64,000 nucleotides of DNA from Dermanyssus gallinae (Eukaryota > Arthropoda > Arachnida > Mesostigmata > Dermanyssidae), in NCBI GenBank assembly GCA_003439945.1, contig QVRM01003901.1, positions 1 to 64,000 on the forward strand, written 5' to 3'. The position numbers and the translations under genes are program-made. A model generated the notes under the pieces. It was not told where the DNA came from and ran no database searches. It saw only the letters and a program-made list of their open reading frames with translations. Below, piece by piece: positions 11,451 through 20,504 of this stretch; within the stretch, counting starts at the first letter, position 1; each line of letters begins with the position of its first letter.

Positions 11451-12513
11451 TTTCGGAGCAGTAGTGTAAGCGATGCCCCTCTTGACCACTCTGGTATTAA
11501 AGTAGGCTCCTTGGAGCCATTCCTCGTCCAGCAGTTGCATAGCATCCTCAGTTCCCTTACTTGCACGTGAGACTTTTTCCCTTGTAGCCGATATCCTCTC
11601 CTTTTCTCTGCTCGGGAGTCTCCCGAAGCATTACAAGCTCATCAGATGTTTGTTTAAGCTGTGCCCGTAGATCGGCAATCAGCAGCTGTTCTTAGATGGC
11701 AGAAATATTTTCATCCTTGCTGCAGCGGTAGGCGGCTGCCTTTTCTCGAAGTTGATTGTTCTCGTTCATTACTTCGATAAGCTGAGCTCTAAGCTCTTTA
11801 AGTTCTGCTTTCTGCTCCGCAATCTTCTCAGCATGTTGCTCCTGGCGACATTTGTTTTCATTTTGAGCTTCCCTCAAGGTTAGTGTCGCTTCCTGGATTG
11901 CGGCAGAGGTGTTCAGGCCATCTATAGCATGACCCTTTAGTGACTGGAAGGCCTCCATGACTGCTGGTAATTGAACTTCTGTCCACGCCTTTGCCTCTTT
12001 GACCAAGTTTTTGATCTCGACCACCACGTTCTTGTATTTGTGGTCCTCGATGCATACTCGTGCAAGTAGTTCGCGGATCTTCTCAAGTCGTACTGCCGTC
12101 GTCCTTTCAAGGTCCGTGATCTTATCTGCGTTATTTATTATTGACTCACCAGAAGTGGAGTGCACGTCAGTCCTGGTTTTCTTCTTGTCATCAGAGAAGG
12201 CAGAGGCCGGAGAAGAAGGCTTCCTCTTGCCCGCGCCCCTCCTTCCATCTTCTAACTGTTCTACACCGTCACTTGGTCTATTGGCATTTCCACATGAAGC
12301 CGATCGACTTCTTGACGGCGGCGGGGACCGAGGCAGACCCCTCCGCGCAAAGGGGTTCACAACCTCCGCGGAAGATTCATCTCTTCCACTTCTTCCAGTC
12401 ACTGTCTTCGACGAGGAGGCCTGGTTGCCTACCTCCTCCGCCGAACTCTCCTCTTGAGGGTGGGAAACCCCTGCTGGTGGCACTGATCCAGCTTTTTTGT
12501 CGTTACTTTCCAT
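11451..12513 (-). pseudogene. Element A ORF1, N-terminal part
   Basis: Starts MESNDKKAGSVPPAG at 12513, as in copy B. A nonsense codon ends the frame at 11692 (SKDENISAI then stop, where B reads SATEEQ), and a small deletion follows near 11608 relative to B. The encoded part is a Ser/Arg-rich head followed by a predicted coiled coil, typical of R1-clade ORF1 nucleic-acid-binding proteins. The zinc-knuckle end is lost. Confidence 0.85.
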
Positions 12514-13040
12514 AATGTTGTTTCTTTCTTGTTTAGGTACTTGTCGGTTCTTGGCCGTCTACCATTGCGGCGGGGTGTGACGGTGACTCGCAGCTGCGGG
12601 CTTTTAGGGGACCATGGCCTCGGCAATGCGCCCCGTTAAACACACTGTTAGGTCCCATCCGGTCACCAGCCGGCATAACAGTAGTCTCGGGATTTACAAC
12701 GGATGATAGGGCAGCCAGGTTTGGGTTGGTTACTCCCTCCCGGGCCCCTGTACTATCCGCCGGCCCGCGTGCCTCACGGTTTTAGAGCTGTACCCTTGAT
12801 CCCCTGAGCTTTGACTGCGTCCACTGCCTCCTCCGCCATGGCAGTGCGGCCTGGAGCTCCGCAAGTACCATCCATACCTCTCGCCCGTTGGGGCCGCTAG
12901 CAGCCCTCCTCCGCGCGAGAGGATCCCTGTTTTGGTCCGCGCCGGGTATTTGATTTCCCCGGTACCCGCCATATCTGGCGAGCATTCCCCTATCCGCCAC
13001 CTGGGGACGCGCCCAGTAGGGGACCAGTAACCCCCCTGGG
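12514..13040 (-). promoter_or_regulatory. 5' UTR/promoter region of element A
   Basis: About 530 bases lie between the TTAGG junction and the ORF1 start. This region is far more similar to the 5' UTR of the divergent element C (about 29975-30547) than the coding regions are. Copy B has the same UTR with a deletion of about 190 bases. R1-clade elements normally carry an internal promoter here; that function is inferred. Confidence 0.6.
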
Positions 13041-13057
13041 AACCTAACCTAACCTAA
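13041..13057 (-). repeat. Telomeric TTAGG tract between A and B
   Basis: About three CCTAA units on the + strand (TTAGG on minus) lie exactly between the 5' end of A and the poly(A) of B (T12 at 13058-13069 on +). Confidence 0.9.
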
Positions 13058-13069
13058 TTTTTTTTTTTT

Positions 13070-13378
13070 AGAACTTTAAAGGAGAGTAGCCGGGAATGCA
13101 TTTACGCAGACTAGACCCATTCTAGGTCAAAAGTACTGTGGAACTCGGAGGCCAACCTAGCAGAGTACCTAAACCTCCCCTACCCACTAAACCCGCTAAC
13201 TTCCCCCGACAAACAGCCCCTCGGTCGCTATATGCATTCCTTCAAGGAGCTGTCAGTCGCGGGTTCTCCACATCTCTTATGGCACTGGACTCTTTTGTGC
13301 CGGCCTGGAATCTTTTGGCCTTTCTCTGTCATGGCACTGGTCTATTTAGTGCCGGCCTTGAATCTTTTGGCCTATAGC
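13070..13378 (-). promoter_or_regulatory. 3' UTR of element B
   Basis: About 310 bases with blocks shared with D, C, F and G: on the + strand gtgggactc, then tacccactaaacccg, then cctcggtcgctat and cattccttcaa. Preservation outside the coding region suggests a structure recognised by the element's own RT, as known for R2 and SART1 3' UTRs; this is inference. Confidence 0.6.
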
Positions 13379-16300
13379 TCAACTTAAAACTCTGGCAGTT
13401 TGTTCTCGCTGCCTCTCAAGGGTTTCTTTGGCCCGTAGAACTCTCTCAATGGCCGTAGTCACCAACTCCCAACACCTGTCATCTCGGAGCATTTGTTCGC
13501 AGAGATTCTCCGGAGTGACAGCGTCCACTCCGAGCAACGTCGCCAGCTGCGCACGGTCCTCCGCAAACCGCGCACAGCTGAACATAGTGTGCTCGGCCGT
13601 GTCATCTGCGCCGTCTACGCACAGTAGACATTGGGGCGACGCCGCTTTACAAATTCTGTGTAGATACACTTGGAAGCAGCCGTGACCACTCAGAACCTGC
13701 GTCAAATAATACGTCGTCTGGCCGTGGCCTCGTTCGTACCACGCGTGCAGGTCTGGGATTAGACGCCGAGTCCACTCACCCCCGCTGGAGCCGCCGGCCT
13801 CCCACTCCGTCTGAAACGCGTCGCGATCATTCTCCCCTTCTATTGGAAGATCACCAATCTCTTCGGGGTCACCCAACTTCGCTCTCCAGCGCCGAGCATG
13901 TTCGGCTATTGTGTTCTCCCACGGCCTGGCTCTGGCCAGCACAAGTGCGGCCGTGCCCCCAACTGTGCGATATGCCCTCGACGTCCGCAGGGCCGTTCTT
14001 CTCTGAACACCTCGTAACTTCTTTCTCGTTCTCTCGCCACCCCGTGCAAGGGCTGTGGGGCCCCAAATCGGCGAAGCGTATAGTACTATGGAGTCAACCA
14101 CCGTTGCGAGCAGCCGACGGCGATTTTCTCCCGCACCACCGAGTCTGGGCAGTATTCTTGCCAGGTCGCGTGTTACCTTTGCGGCCCGGACGGCCACCGC
14201 GTGAACGTGTTCAACAAAGGTCATACCCTGGTCGAGCACAACTCCAAGATATTTGGCCGACCTCTTCGTATAGGTGATAACCTCCCCATTAAGTCGGATT
14301 GCCAACTTCCGCATTTGTTTCCTCCCCTTCAGAAGTATGGCCTCGGTTTTGTGGCCAGCCAGCCGAAGCTTGTGTTGTTCTAGCCACCGGCTGACCCGCA
14401 TCAGCGCAACCTCAGCCCTATGCTCCAGGTCTAAGGCCGTCTTGCCCCTGATCACCAGCGCCAGATCGTCGGCGTAGGCCACTGCGAGCGTCTCTCGCGG
14501 AAGGTCAGCCAGCCGGAGGATACCATCGTATGCCACGTTCCACAGGACCGGCCCTAAAATCGACCCCTGCGGGACACCGGTCGTCATTTGTTTTTCGCAG
14601 CCTTCGTTGCCCCAGGCAATCACCCGCTCGCAAAGGTAGCTGTCGATTACCCGGCACAGGTAAGGCGATACGCCCTTCTCACGGAGGGCCTTCCGGATCA
14701 CGTCCCACGGCATCGAGTTAAAGGCGTTGCTAATGTCCAGCAGGATTACCAGCACGACACCCCTTGTCTTCAGCGATTTTCGCCGCTCTTCTTCAGCGAC
14801 CTGCATCACACGGTTAATCGCCATCAGGGTTGACCGCCCTTGGCGAAAGCCATACTGCTCCTCCGAGAGCAAGTTTCTTTCCTCGAGCTCCTTGACCAGT
14901 CTGTTGGCTATAACTCTTTCAAAAACCTTTCCCAATGTGCTTAGGAGACAGATCGGTCTCAGGGAAGAGGGAACCCCAGCGGGCTTGCCAGGCTTTGGTA
15001 TGAGTGCCACCCGGGCCCGTTTCCACTCTGCCGGAAACTGCCCTGTCGCAAGAATCCCGTCTGCCACCTTGCGCAAGTAATCCGTGGCCTCTATGCCAAG
15101 AGCTTTAATCACCGAGGCCGGAATTCCATCCGGACCCGGAGCCCTGCCGCCTTTCTTGCTCGTCGCCTCTACGATTTCTATAGCCGTTACCGGTGGTGGG
15201 GGGGCGTGCTCGACGTCGTCTTCGTTGGCCGTCAGCTGACCCACTTCCGTGGCATCAGGAAACAGATTGGAAATAGCCGCCTTCTGCTGCTCCTCGCTAG
15301 GGCGAGTGTGCAAAGCCGGGCACATTGCCTTCAGCTTTCCCGTGACGATTTTGTAGCCGAGTCCCCAAGGACAAAGCTCGATCTCGTCGCAAAGGGCTTT
15401 CCATATTCGCACTTTGCTCGTTCCTATTAGCCATTTAAGGCCTCTTCGAGCGAGTCGAAGTTGTTTCAGCTTCGTCTGCCGGTCTTCCTCTGTGCTGCCA
15501 CTACCTGGCCTAATGACCCGAGCGTAGGTTCTGCGTGTTTTTGTGCACCATTTCCTTGCTTCTGCGATTTCCCGCGTCCACCAGTACTTTGGTCTGCGCT
15601 TACAACTTCCGCCGCCGTTGCCGCTTATTGACGCCGCCTCGCAAGCTGCACTCACTGCGCGGAGGAGTTCTTCGACCGTAGCCGTACCTTTACCTCCGCG
15701 AAGCCTTTGACGTATCTCCCGTCGGAACACCTCCTCGTTGACTTTTTTCCAGCCTACCGGCCGAGACGGCGGGGCTTCCTCTTCATCCTCTATCCTACCG
15801 CCCAGGCGGAACGCGATGTATCGATGGTCGCTGAGAGTCTCAACGTTGTCCAGTACCTTCCAGCCCTCCAGTTTGGCGCCCTCCGAGACCATTGTAATGT
15901 CAACGATAGACTCCTGGCCCGTGGTCCTCTGGAAAGTCGGCGTAGCTCCCACATTGGCAACAATAAGTCCGGCAGATGCCGCCCAGTCGGACAGTTCTTC
16001 TCCTCTTTTGTCCCAGTTAGCGGCACCCCACTCTGGAGACTTGGCATTAAAGTCGCCAGCGATGAGCATTGGCCTCGAGCTACTTGATGTCAGCAGACCC
16101 GTCAGACCACCCAAAAACACGTGAAACTCCTCAAACGACCGGTTTGGTGAAAAGTAGCAGCTTAGTATAGTCTCCCCACCTTGGAGTCTTATCCACGCCA
16201 CGCCTTCAGCGCTACCGAAATCTTCAAGTTTTATCTGCTTGTTTGTCACCCAAACAGCCGCGTCACCCCTCTCATCGACTAGCCATCCCCTGGCACCGGC

Positions 16301-16438
16301 GACTGCCCTGTTCGGTTCTGAGACAAGACAGACGTCCACCCCCATAGAAGAGACTGTCTGCTCTAAGAGGTCGTGGGCGGCAGCGCACCTATTCAGGTTG
16401 ACCTGAATGATCAGCTTGGGCCGCTGGGTCATTTTCAT
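13379..16438 (-). CDS. Element B ORF2: endonuclease / reverse transcriptase
   Basis: A protein of 1019 residues if started at ATG 16438 (MKMTQRPK), or two residues shorter from ATG 16432. Residues 10-210 form an AP-like endonuclease: QVNLNR (12-17), SEP (40-42), GDFNAKSPEWG (128-138), SDHRYI (203-208). The RT covers about 430-750: ALIPKPGKP, LLDISNAFNSM with catalytic Asp568, GVPQGSILGP and AYADDLALV (YADD at 655-658). A C-terminal Cys/His finger (C937, C940, H950, C955) follows. It would nick telomeric DNA and copy the RNA by target-primed reverse transcription. The frame has no stops, unlike every other R1-clade copy here. Confidence 0.92.
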   Translation of the reverse strand: MKMTQRPKLIIQVNLNRCAAAHDLLEQTVSSMGVDVCLVSEPNRAVAGARGWLVDERGDAAVWVTNKQIKLEDFGSAEGVAWIRLQGGETILSCYFSPNRSFEEFHVFLGGLTGLLTSSSSRPMLIAGDFNAKSPEWGAANWDKRGEELSDWAASAGLIVANVGATPTFQRTTGQESIVDITMVSEGAKLEGWKVLDNVETLSDHRYIAFRLGGRIEDEEEAPPSRPVGWKKVNEEVFRREIRQRLRGGKGTATVEELLRAVSAACEAASISGNGGGSCKRRPKYWWTREIAEARKWCTKTRRTYARVIRPGSGSTEEDRQTKLKQLRLARRGLKWLIGTSKVRIWKALCDEIELCPWGLGYKIVTGKLKAMCPALHTRPSEEQQKAAISNLFPDATEVGQLTANEDDVEHAPPPPVTAIEIVEATSKKGGRAPGPDGIPASVIKALGIEATDYLRKVADGILATGQFPAEWKRARVALIPKPGKPAGVPSSLRPICLLSTLGKVFERVIANRLVKELEERNLLSEEQYGFRQGRSTLMAINRVMQVAEEERRKSLKTRGVVLVILLDISNAFNSMPWDVIRKALREKGVSPYLCRVIDSYLCERVIAWGNEGCEKQMTTGVPQGSILGPVLWNVAYDGILRLADLPRETLAVAYADDLALVIRGKTALDLEHRAEVALMRVSRWLEQHKLRLAGHKTEAILLKGRKQMRKLAIRLNGEVITYTKRSAKYLGVVLDQGMTFVEHVHAVAVRAAKVTRDLARILPRLGGAGENRRRLLATVVDSIVLYASPIWGPTALARGGERTRKKLRGVQRRTALRTSRAYRTVGGTAALVLARARPWENTIAEHARRWRAKLGDPEEIGDLPIEGENDRDAFQTEWEAGGSSGGEWTRRLIPDLHAWYERGHGQTTYYLTQVLSGHGCFQVYLHRICKAASPQCLLCVDGADDTAEHTMFSCARFAEDRAQLATLLGVDAVTPENLCEQMLRDDRCWELVTTAIERVLRAKETLERQREQTARVLS

Positions 16439-18953
16439 TAGAGCATTCCGCAATCGTGAGTTCCCCTTCCGTCTTGTCTTCCGTAGCCTGCGCCACGGGG
16501 GTCGGGGGTTTTGCGCCATGGGCAACATAGTTGAAGCCGCCCTCCTTCATCTTCTCGATCTCCGTCGCCGCAGCAACTGTGGCTGCCCGCTTTTCTTTTC
16601 GACTCTTTGCTCGGCCTTGGCGTAGTTCCGCTGTGTACTGCCTGTACACCTCGCAGGCCATTGAGCTTACTCCGTGATCCTCTTGATGACACAGCGGGCA
16701 GCGCCGGGGGTTTTTGCAGGTCTTTGCCATATGGCCAGCAGTTCCGCAGTTGAGACAAAGCCGGTCCTGCGGTTGTCGCTTCTCCGTGCAGTTTGCTGCT
16801 ACATGGCCCGGTTTCAGGCAGCTGTTGCAGAGAATGGGTTTGGCAACTTCCTGTATGAGGCACCGGCCCCACCCGAGGTTTACCTTCCCAATCGCCAGCA
16901 ATTTATCCTTGCTTTTTGAGTCAGCTCGGAATGCAATTGTGCGGATGCCTCCATAGCCGAGTCGCGGCTCATCAACCTCGAGGTCAGCGACCCTGCATCC
17001 CTTTAGAAGTTGACGCAGTTCGACCTCAGCCTTCTCCTTTGTCGCACTAGCATCAACCTGGCGAATGATCAGGTTGGCTCTAACTCGGCGGATTTTCTCC
17101 GCGACGTTCAATGCCGCTTCCTCGCGGATCTTGTTCACCAGAGAGTCTCGTCCGCCCACCTTCGTCTCCTTAAGGACTAGCACCACGTCCTGGCTGTTTT
17201 TGGCTTTGGATGTGGCTTGGATCACCACCCCATCCAACTCGCGGGGATTTACTTTTTCTTGCAGAACCTTTACGATGTCGCAATATGTGCTACCCCCTTT
17301 GTTTTCAATTATTAGTGTGCTAGTTTGGCTTCCGCTAGCGGCCTTCCTCCGTGGAGATGGACATCGTTGCTTCTTCGTGTGGACCCCTTTCAAGACGGCA
17401 CCGTCTGCGTCAACACGCTGCTTCTTGTCTCTGGAGTAGATTTCTCCGATGCAGTTTCCCTCGCCGTGCACGACTTCAGCAATCTTCCGTGCCTTGGTCA
17501 GTGCCAGACCCGTGGGAAAGAGGTACAACACCTTGCTGCGACCTTCGTTATCGTCGCTGTGCGCAGAGGCGACCTCGTCTCGAACGAGACGGAACATCCT
17601 CGCCGACATTGAGAGAATTTCTTCGGGGGTTATCCCTTTGGTCTTCCCGACGACCAGCGTTCGCGGGGGAGACGTCTCTTCAGTGGGCCTATTTTCTATG
17701 TCAGCATCGTCGATGACGAACGCAACGGAGTCCTGCGCTTTAAAGACGGCCATCTGACCCGTCTTAAATTTAGCGCCGTCTTGTTTGGTATATTTGTCGA
17801 CCGCCGGGAAGGCCGCTCCCAATCTCTGGAAAGTCTCCCTTTCACTTACTTCCTCTTCCTCGCAGAGTATTATAAGTTTCGGAGCAGTAGTGTAAGCGAT
17901 GCCCCTCTTGACCACTCTGGTATTAAAGTAGGCTCCTTGGGGCCATTCCTCGTCCAGCAGTTGCATAGCATCCTCAGTTCCCTTACTTGCACGTAAGACT
18001 TTCTCCCTTGTAGCCGATATCCTCTCCTTTTCCAGGCGCGCCTTTCTCTGCTCGGGAGTCTCCCGAAGCGTTACAAGCTCATCAGATGTTTGTTTAGGCT
18101 GTGCCCGTAGATCGGCAATCAGCAGCTGTTCTTCGGTGGCAGAAAGATTTTCATCCTTGCTGCAGCGGTAGGCGGCTGCCTTTTCTCGAAGTTGATTGTT
18201 CTCGTTCATTACTTCGATGAGCTGAGCTCTAAGCTCTTTTAGTTCTGCTTTCTGCTCCGCAATCTTCTCCGCATGTTGCTCCTGGCGACATTTGTTTTCA
18301 CTTTGAGCTTCCCTCAAGGTTAGTGTCGCTTCCTGGATTGCGGCAGAGGTGTTCAGGCCATCCATAGCATGACCCTTTAGTGACTGGAAGGCCTCCATGA
18401 CTGCTGGTAATTGAACTTCAGTCCACGCCTTTGCCTCTTTGACCAAGTTTTTGATCTCGACCACCACGTTCTTGTATTTGTGGTCCTCAATGCATACTCG
18501 TGCAAGTAGTTCGCGGATCTTCTCAAGTCGTACTGCCGTCGTCCTTTCAAGGTCCGTGATCTTATCTGCGTTCTTTATTATTGACTCACCAGAAGTGGAG
18601 TGCTCGTCAGTCCTGGTTTTCTTCTTGTCATCAGAGAAGACGGAGGCCGGAGAAGAAGGCTTCCTCTTGCCCGCGCCCCTCCTTCCATCTTCTAACTGTT
18701 CTACACCGTTACTTCGTCTATTGGCATTTCCACATGAAGCCGATCGACTTCTTGACGGCGGCGGGGACCGAGGCAGACCCCTCCGCGCAAAGGGGTTTAC
18801 AACCTCCGCGGAAGATTCATCTCTTCCACTTCTTCCAGTCACTGTCTTCGGCGAGGAGGCCTGGTTGCCTACCTCCTCCGCCGAACTCTCCTCTTGAGGG
18901 TGGGAAACCCCTGCTGGTGGCACTGATCCAGCTTTTTTGTCGTTACTTTCCAT
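16389..18953 (-). CDS. Element B ORF1: gag-like RNA-binding protein with zinc knuckles
   Basis: An 854-residue protein from ATG 18953. A basic, Ser/Pro-rich head (1-110) precedes a coiled-coil stretch (about 130-300; ERTTAVRLEKIREL and EQKAELKELRAQLIEV). The middle is of unknown fold. Three Cys/His knuckles occupy 709-767: CNSCLKPGHVAANC, CLNCGTAGHMAKTC, and CPLC...H...C. This is the usual R1-clade ORF1 layout and should coat the element RNA and direct it to the telomere. Its last about 50 bases overlap the start of ORF2, so ORF2 is probably reached by reinitiation at the overlapping ATGs. Confidence 0.9.
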   Translation of the reverse strand: MESNDKKAGSVPPAGVSHPQEESSAEEVGNQASSPKTVTGRSGRDESSAEVVNPFARRGLPRSPPPSRSRSASCGNANRRSNGVEQLEDGRRGAGKRKPSSPASVFSDDKKKTRTDEHSTSGESIIKNADKITDLERTTAVRLEKIRELLARVCIEDHKYKNVVVEIKNLVKEAKAWTEVQLPAVMEAFQSLKGHAMDGLNTSAAIQEATLTLREAQSENKCRQEQHAEKIAEQKAELKELRAQLIEVMNENNQLREKAAAYRCSKDENLSATEEQLLIADLRAQPKQTSDELVTLRETPEQRKARLEKERISATREKVLRASKGTEDAMQLLDEEWPQGAYFNTRVVKRGIAYTTAPKLIILCEEEEVSERETFQRLGAAFPAVDKYTKQDGAKFKTGQMAVFKAQDSVAFVIDDADIENRPTEETSPPRTLVVGKTKGITPEEILSMSARMFRLVRDEVASAHSDDNEGRSKVLYLFPTGLALTKARKIAEVVHGEGNCIGEIYSRDKKQRVDADGAVLKGVHTKKQRCPSPRRKAASGSQTSTLIIENKGGSTYCDIVKVLQEKVNPRELDGVVIQATSKAKNSQDVVLVLKETKVGGRDSLVNKIREEAALNVAEKIRRVRANLIIRQVDASATKEKAEVELRQLLKGCRVADLEVDEPRLGYGGIRTIAFRADSKSKDKLLAIGKVNLGWGRCLIQEVAKPILCNSCLKPGHVAANCTEKRQPQDRLCLNCGTAGHMAKTCKNPRRCPLCHQEDHGVSSMACEVYRQYTAELRQGRAKSRKEKRAATVAAATEIEKMKEGGFNYVAHGAKPPTPVAQATEDKTEGELTIAECSNENDPAAQADHSGQPE

Positions 18954-19293
18954 AATGTTGTTTCTTTCTTGTTTAGGTACTTGTCGGTTCTTGGCCGTCT
19001 ACCATTGAGGCGGGGTGTGACGGTGACTCGCAGCTGCGGGCTTTTAGGGGACCATGGCCTCGGCAATGCGCCCCGTTAAACACACTGTTAGGTCCCATCC
19101 GGTCGCCAGCCGGCATAACAGTAGTCTCGGGATTTACAACGGATGATAGGGCAGCCAGGTTTGGGGCGCGAGAGGATCCCTGTTTTAGTCCGCGCCGGGT
19201 ATTTGATTTCCCCGGTACCCGCCATATCTGGCGAGCATTCCCCTATCCGCCACCTGGGGACGCGCCCAGTAGGGCACCAGTAACCCCCCTGGG
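18954..19293 (-). promoter_or_regulatory. 5' UTR of element B
   Basis: About 340 bases, homologous to the 5' UTR of A but missing about 190 bases (equivalent to about 12734-12920 in A). The first 60-100 bases can form hairpins (stem CTGGG/CCCAG near 19255-19270, stem CGCCA/TGGCG near 19222-19235). Confidence 0.55.
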
Positions 19294-19360
19294 AACCTAA
19301 CCTAACCTTAACCTAACCTAACCTTAACCTTAACCTAACCTTAACCTAACCTAACCTAAC
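19294..19360 (-). repeat. Telomeric tract with TTAGG and TTAAGG units between B and D
   Basis: A 67-base run on the + strand mixing CCTAA and CCTTAA units, ending CCTAAC before the T16 of element D. Confidence 0.9.
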
Positions 19361-20174
19361 TTTTTTTTTTTTTTTTAATAGGAGAAAAGCCGGGAATGCA
19401 TTGACGCAGACTAGACCCATGCCAGGTCAAAAGTACTGTGGGACTCGGAGGCCAACCTAGTAAAGTACCTAAACCTCCCCTACCCACTAAACCCGCTAAC
19501 TCCCGACGACAGACAGCCCCTCGGTCGCTATATGCATTCCTTCAAGGGGCTGTCGGTCGCGGGTTCTCCTTATCTCTTATGGCACTAAACTCTTTTGTGC
19601 CGGCCTGGTATCTTTTGGTCTTCGTCTGTCGTGGCACTGGCCTCTTTTGTGCCAGCCTGGATTCTTTTGGCCTTTGACTTAATTTAAAACTCTGGCAGCC
19701 CGCTCTCGCTGCCTCTCAAGGGTTTCCTTAACCCGCAGAATGCTCCCGGTGGTGTTGGCCACCAGCTCCCAGCATCTGTCGTCTCGCAACATTTGTTCGC
19801 AGAGGTTTTCCGGCGTGACAGCTTCTACTCCGAGCAAAGCCGCCAGCCGCGCACGGTCCTCCGCAAACCGCGCACAGCTGGAGGTACGCTTGAAAGCAGC
19901 CGTGACCGCTCAAAACCTGCGTCAGATGATACGTCGTCTGGCCGTGGGCTCGTTGGTACCACGTGTGCATTTCTGGAATCAGGCGCCGAGTCCATTCACT
20001 CCTGCTGGGACCGCCGGCCTCCCACTCTGTCTGAAGTGCATCGAGATTGTCCTGCTCTTCAAATGGAAGATCGCCGTTCTCTTCGGGCTCACTCATCTTT
20101 AATCTCCAGCGTCGAGCATGTTCGACCATTGTCTTTTCCCATATTTTTGCTCTGGCCAGCACAAGTGCCGCCGT
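19361..20174 (-). mobile_element. Element D: 5'-truncated R1-clade copy (about 0.8 kb)
   Basis: A T16 (poly(A) on minus) at 19361-19376, a 3' UTR with the shared boxes, and the ORF2 C-terminal region, cut off at about 20174 where CCTAA repeats begin again. Being flanked by telomeric repeats at both ends, it is a complete insertion event that was truncated during reverse transcription. Confidence 0.85.
19696..20174 (-). pseudogene. Element D ORF2 C-terminal fragment
   Basis: Encodes the tail that in B precedes the finger (RRLIPEMHTWYQRAHGQTTYHL, VLSGHGCFQAYL). A deletion then removes most of the Cys/His finger and shifts the frame. Confidence 0.8.
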
Positions 20175-20197
20175 AACCTAACCTAACCTAACCTAAC
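20175..20197 (-). repeat. Telomeric TTAGG tract between D and C
   Basis: Four to five CCTAA units on the + strand, followed by T25 (20198-20222), the poly(A) of element C. Confidence 0.9.
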
Positions 20198-20504
20198 TTT
20201 TTTTTTTTTTTTTTTTTTTTTTACAAACAAATAATAAAATAATATAATTAAAAGGAGAACGGGGAAATGCGTTTACGCAGACTTGACCTCACCACCGCAG
20301 CGTGGTTCATCGTGAGGCCAAGTACTGTGGGACTCGAATGCCAGAACCTAGTTGTGATATCTATGCCTTACATACCCACTAAACCCGTCTTCCCCGTAGC
20401 TTTACCCGTCGGTCGCTATTTGCATTCCTTCAATGGGTTAGGCTGCGGGTACTCCTTATCTTTCTAGGCGCTGGACTCTTTTGCCGGCCTGGACTCTTTT
20501 GGCC

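Larger units (their letters stand above)
3322..13040 (-). mobile_element. Element A: R1-clade (TRAS/SART-like) LINE, interrupted by BEL/Pao element
   Basis: This minus-strand copy is nearly identical to the intact copy B where both are present. It runs from a 5' end at about 13040 (adjacent to CCTAA repeats at 13041-13057) through 5' UTR, ORF1 and part of ORF2, and stops at 3322 against the RLE LINE, so its RT and 3' end are not in the window. A BEL/Pao element occupies 4748-11445. A second lesion removes the distal half of ORF1: the bases corresponding to 16444-17652 of B are absent, with a 2-base overlap at the join near 4523. Confidence 0.85.
13058..19293 (-). mobile_element. Element B: full-length, apparently intact R1-clade telomeric LINE
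   Basis: The element runs on the minus strand from a 5' end at 19293 next to TTAGG-type repeats, through 5' UTR, ORF1 (18953-16389), ORF2 (16438-13379) and 3' UTR, to a 12-base poly(A) that abuts TTAGG repeats at 13057. Both ORFs are open and overlap by about 50 bases. The size (about 6.2 kb), the APE-type endonuclease, the C-terminal finger and the placement inside telomeric repeats match the TRAS/SART group of telomere-specific R1-clade elements. Its one visible lesion is a deletion in the 5' UTR compared with A and C. Confidence 0.9.
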
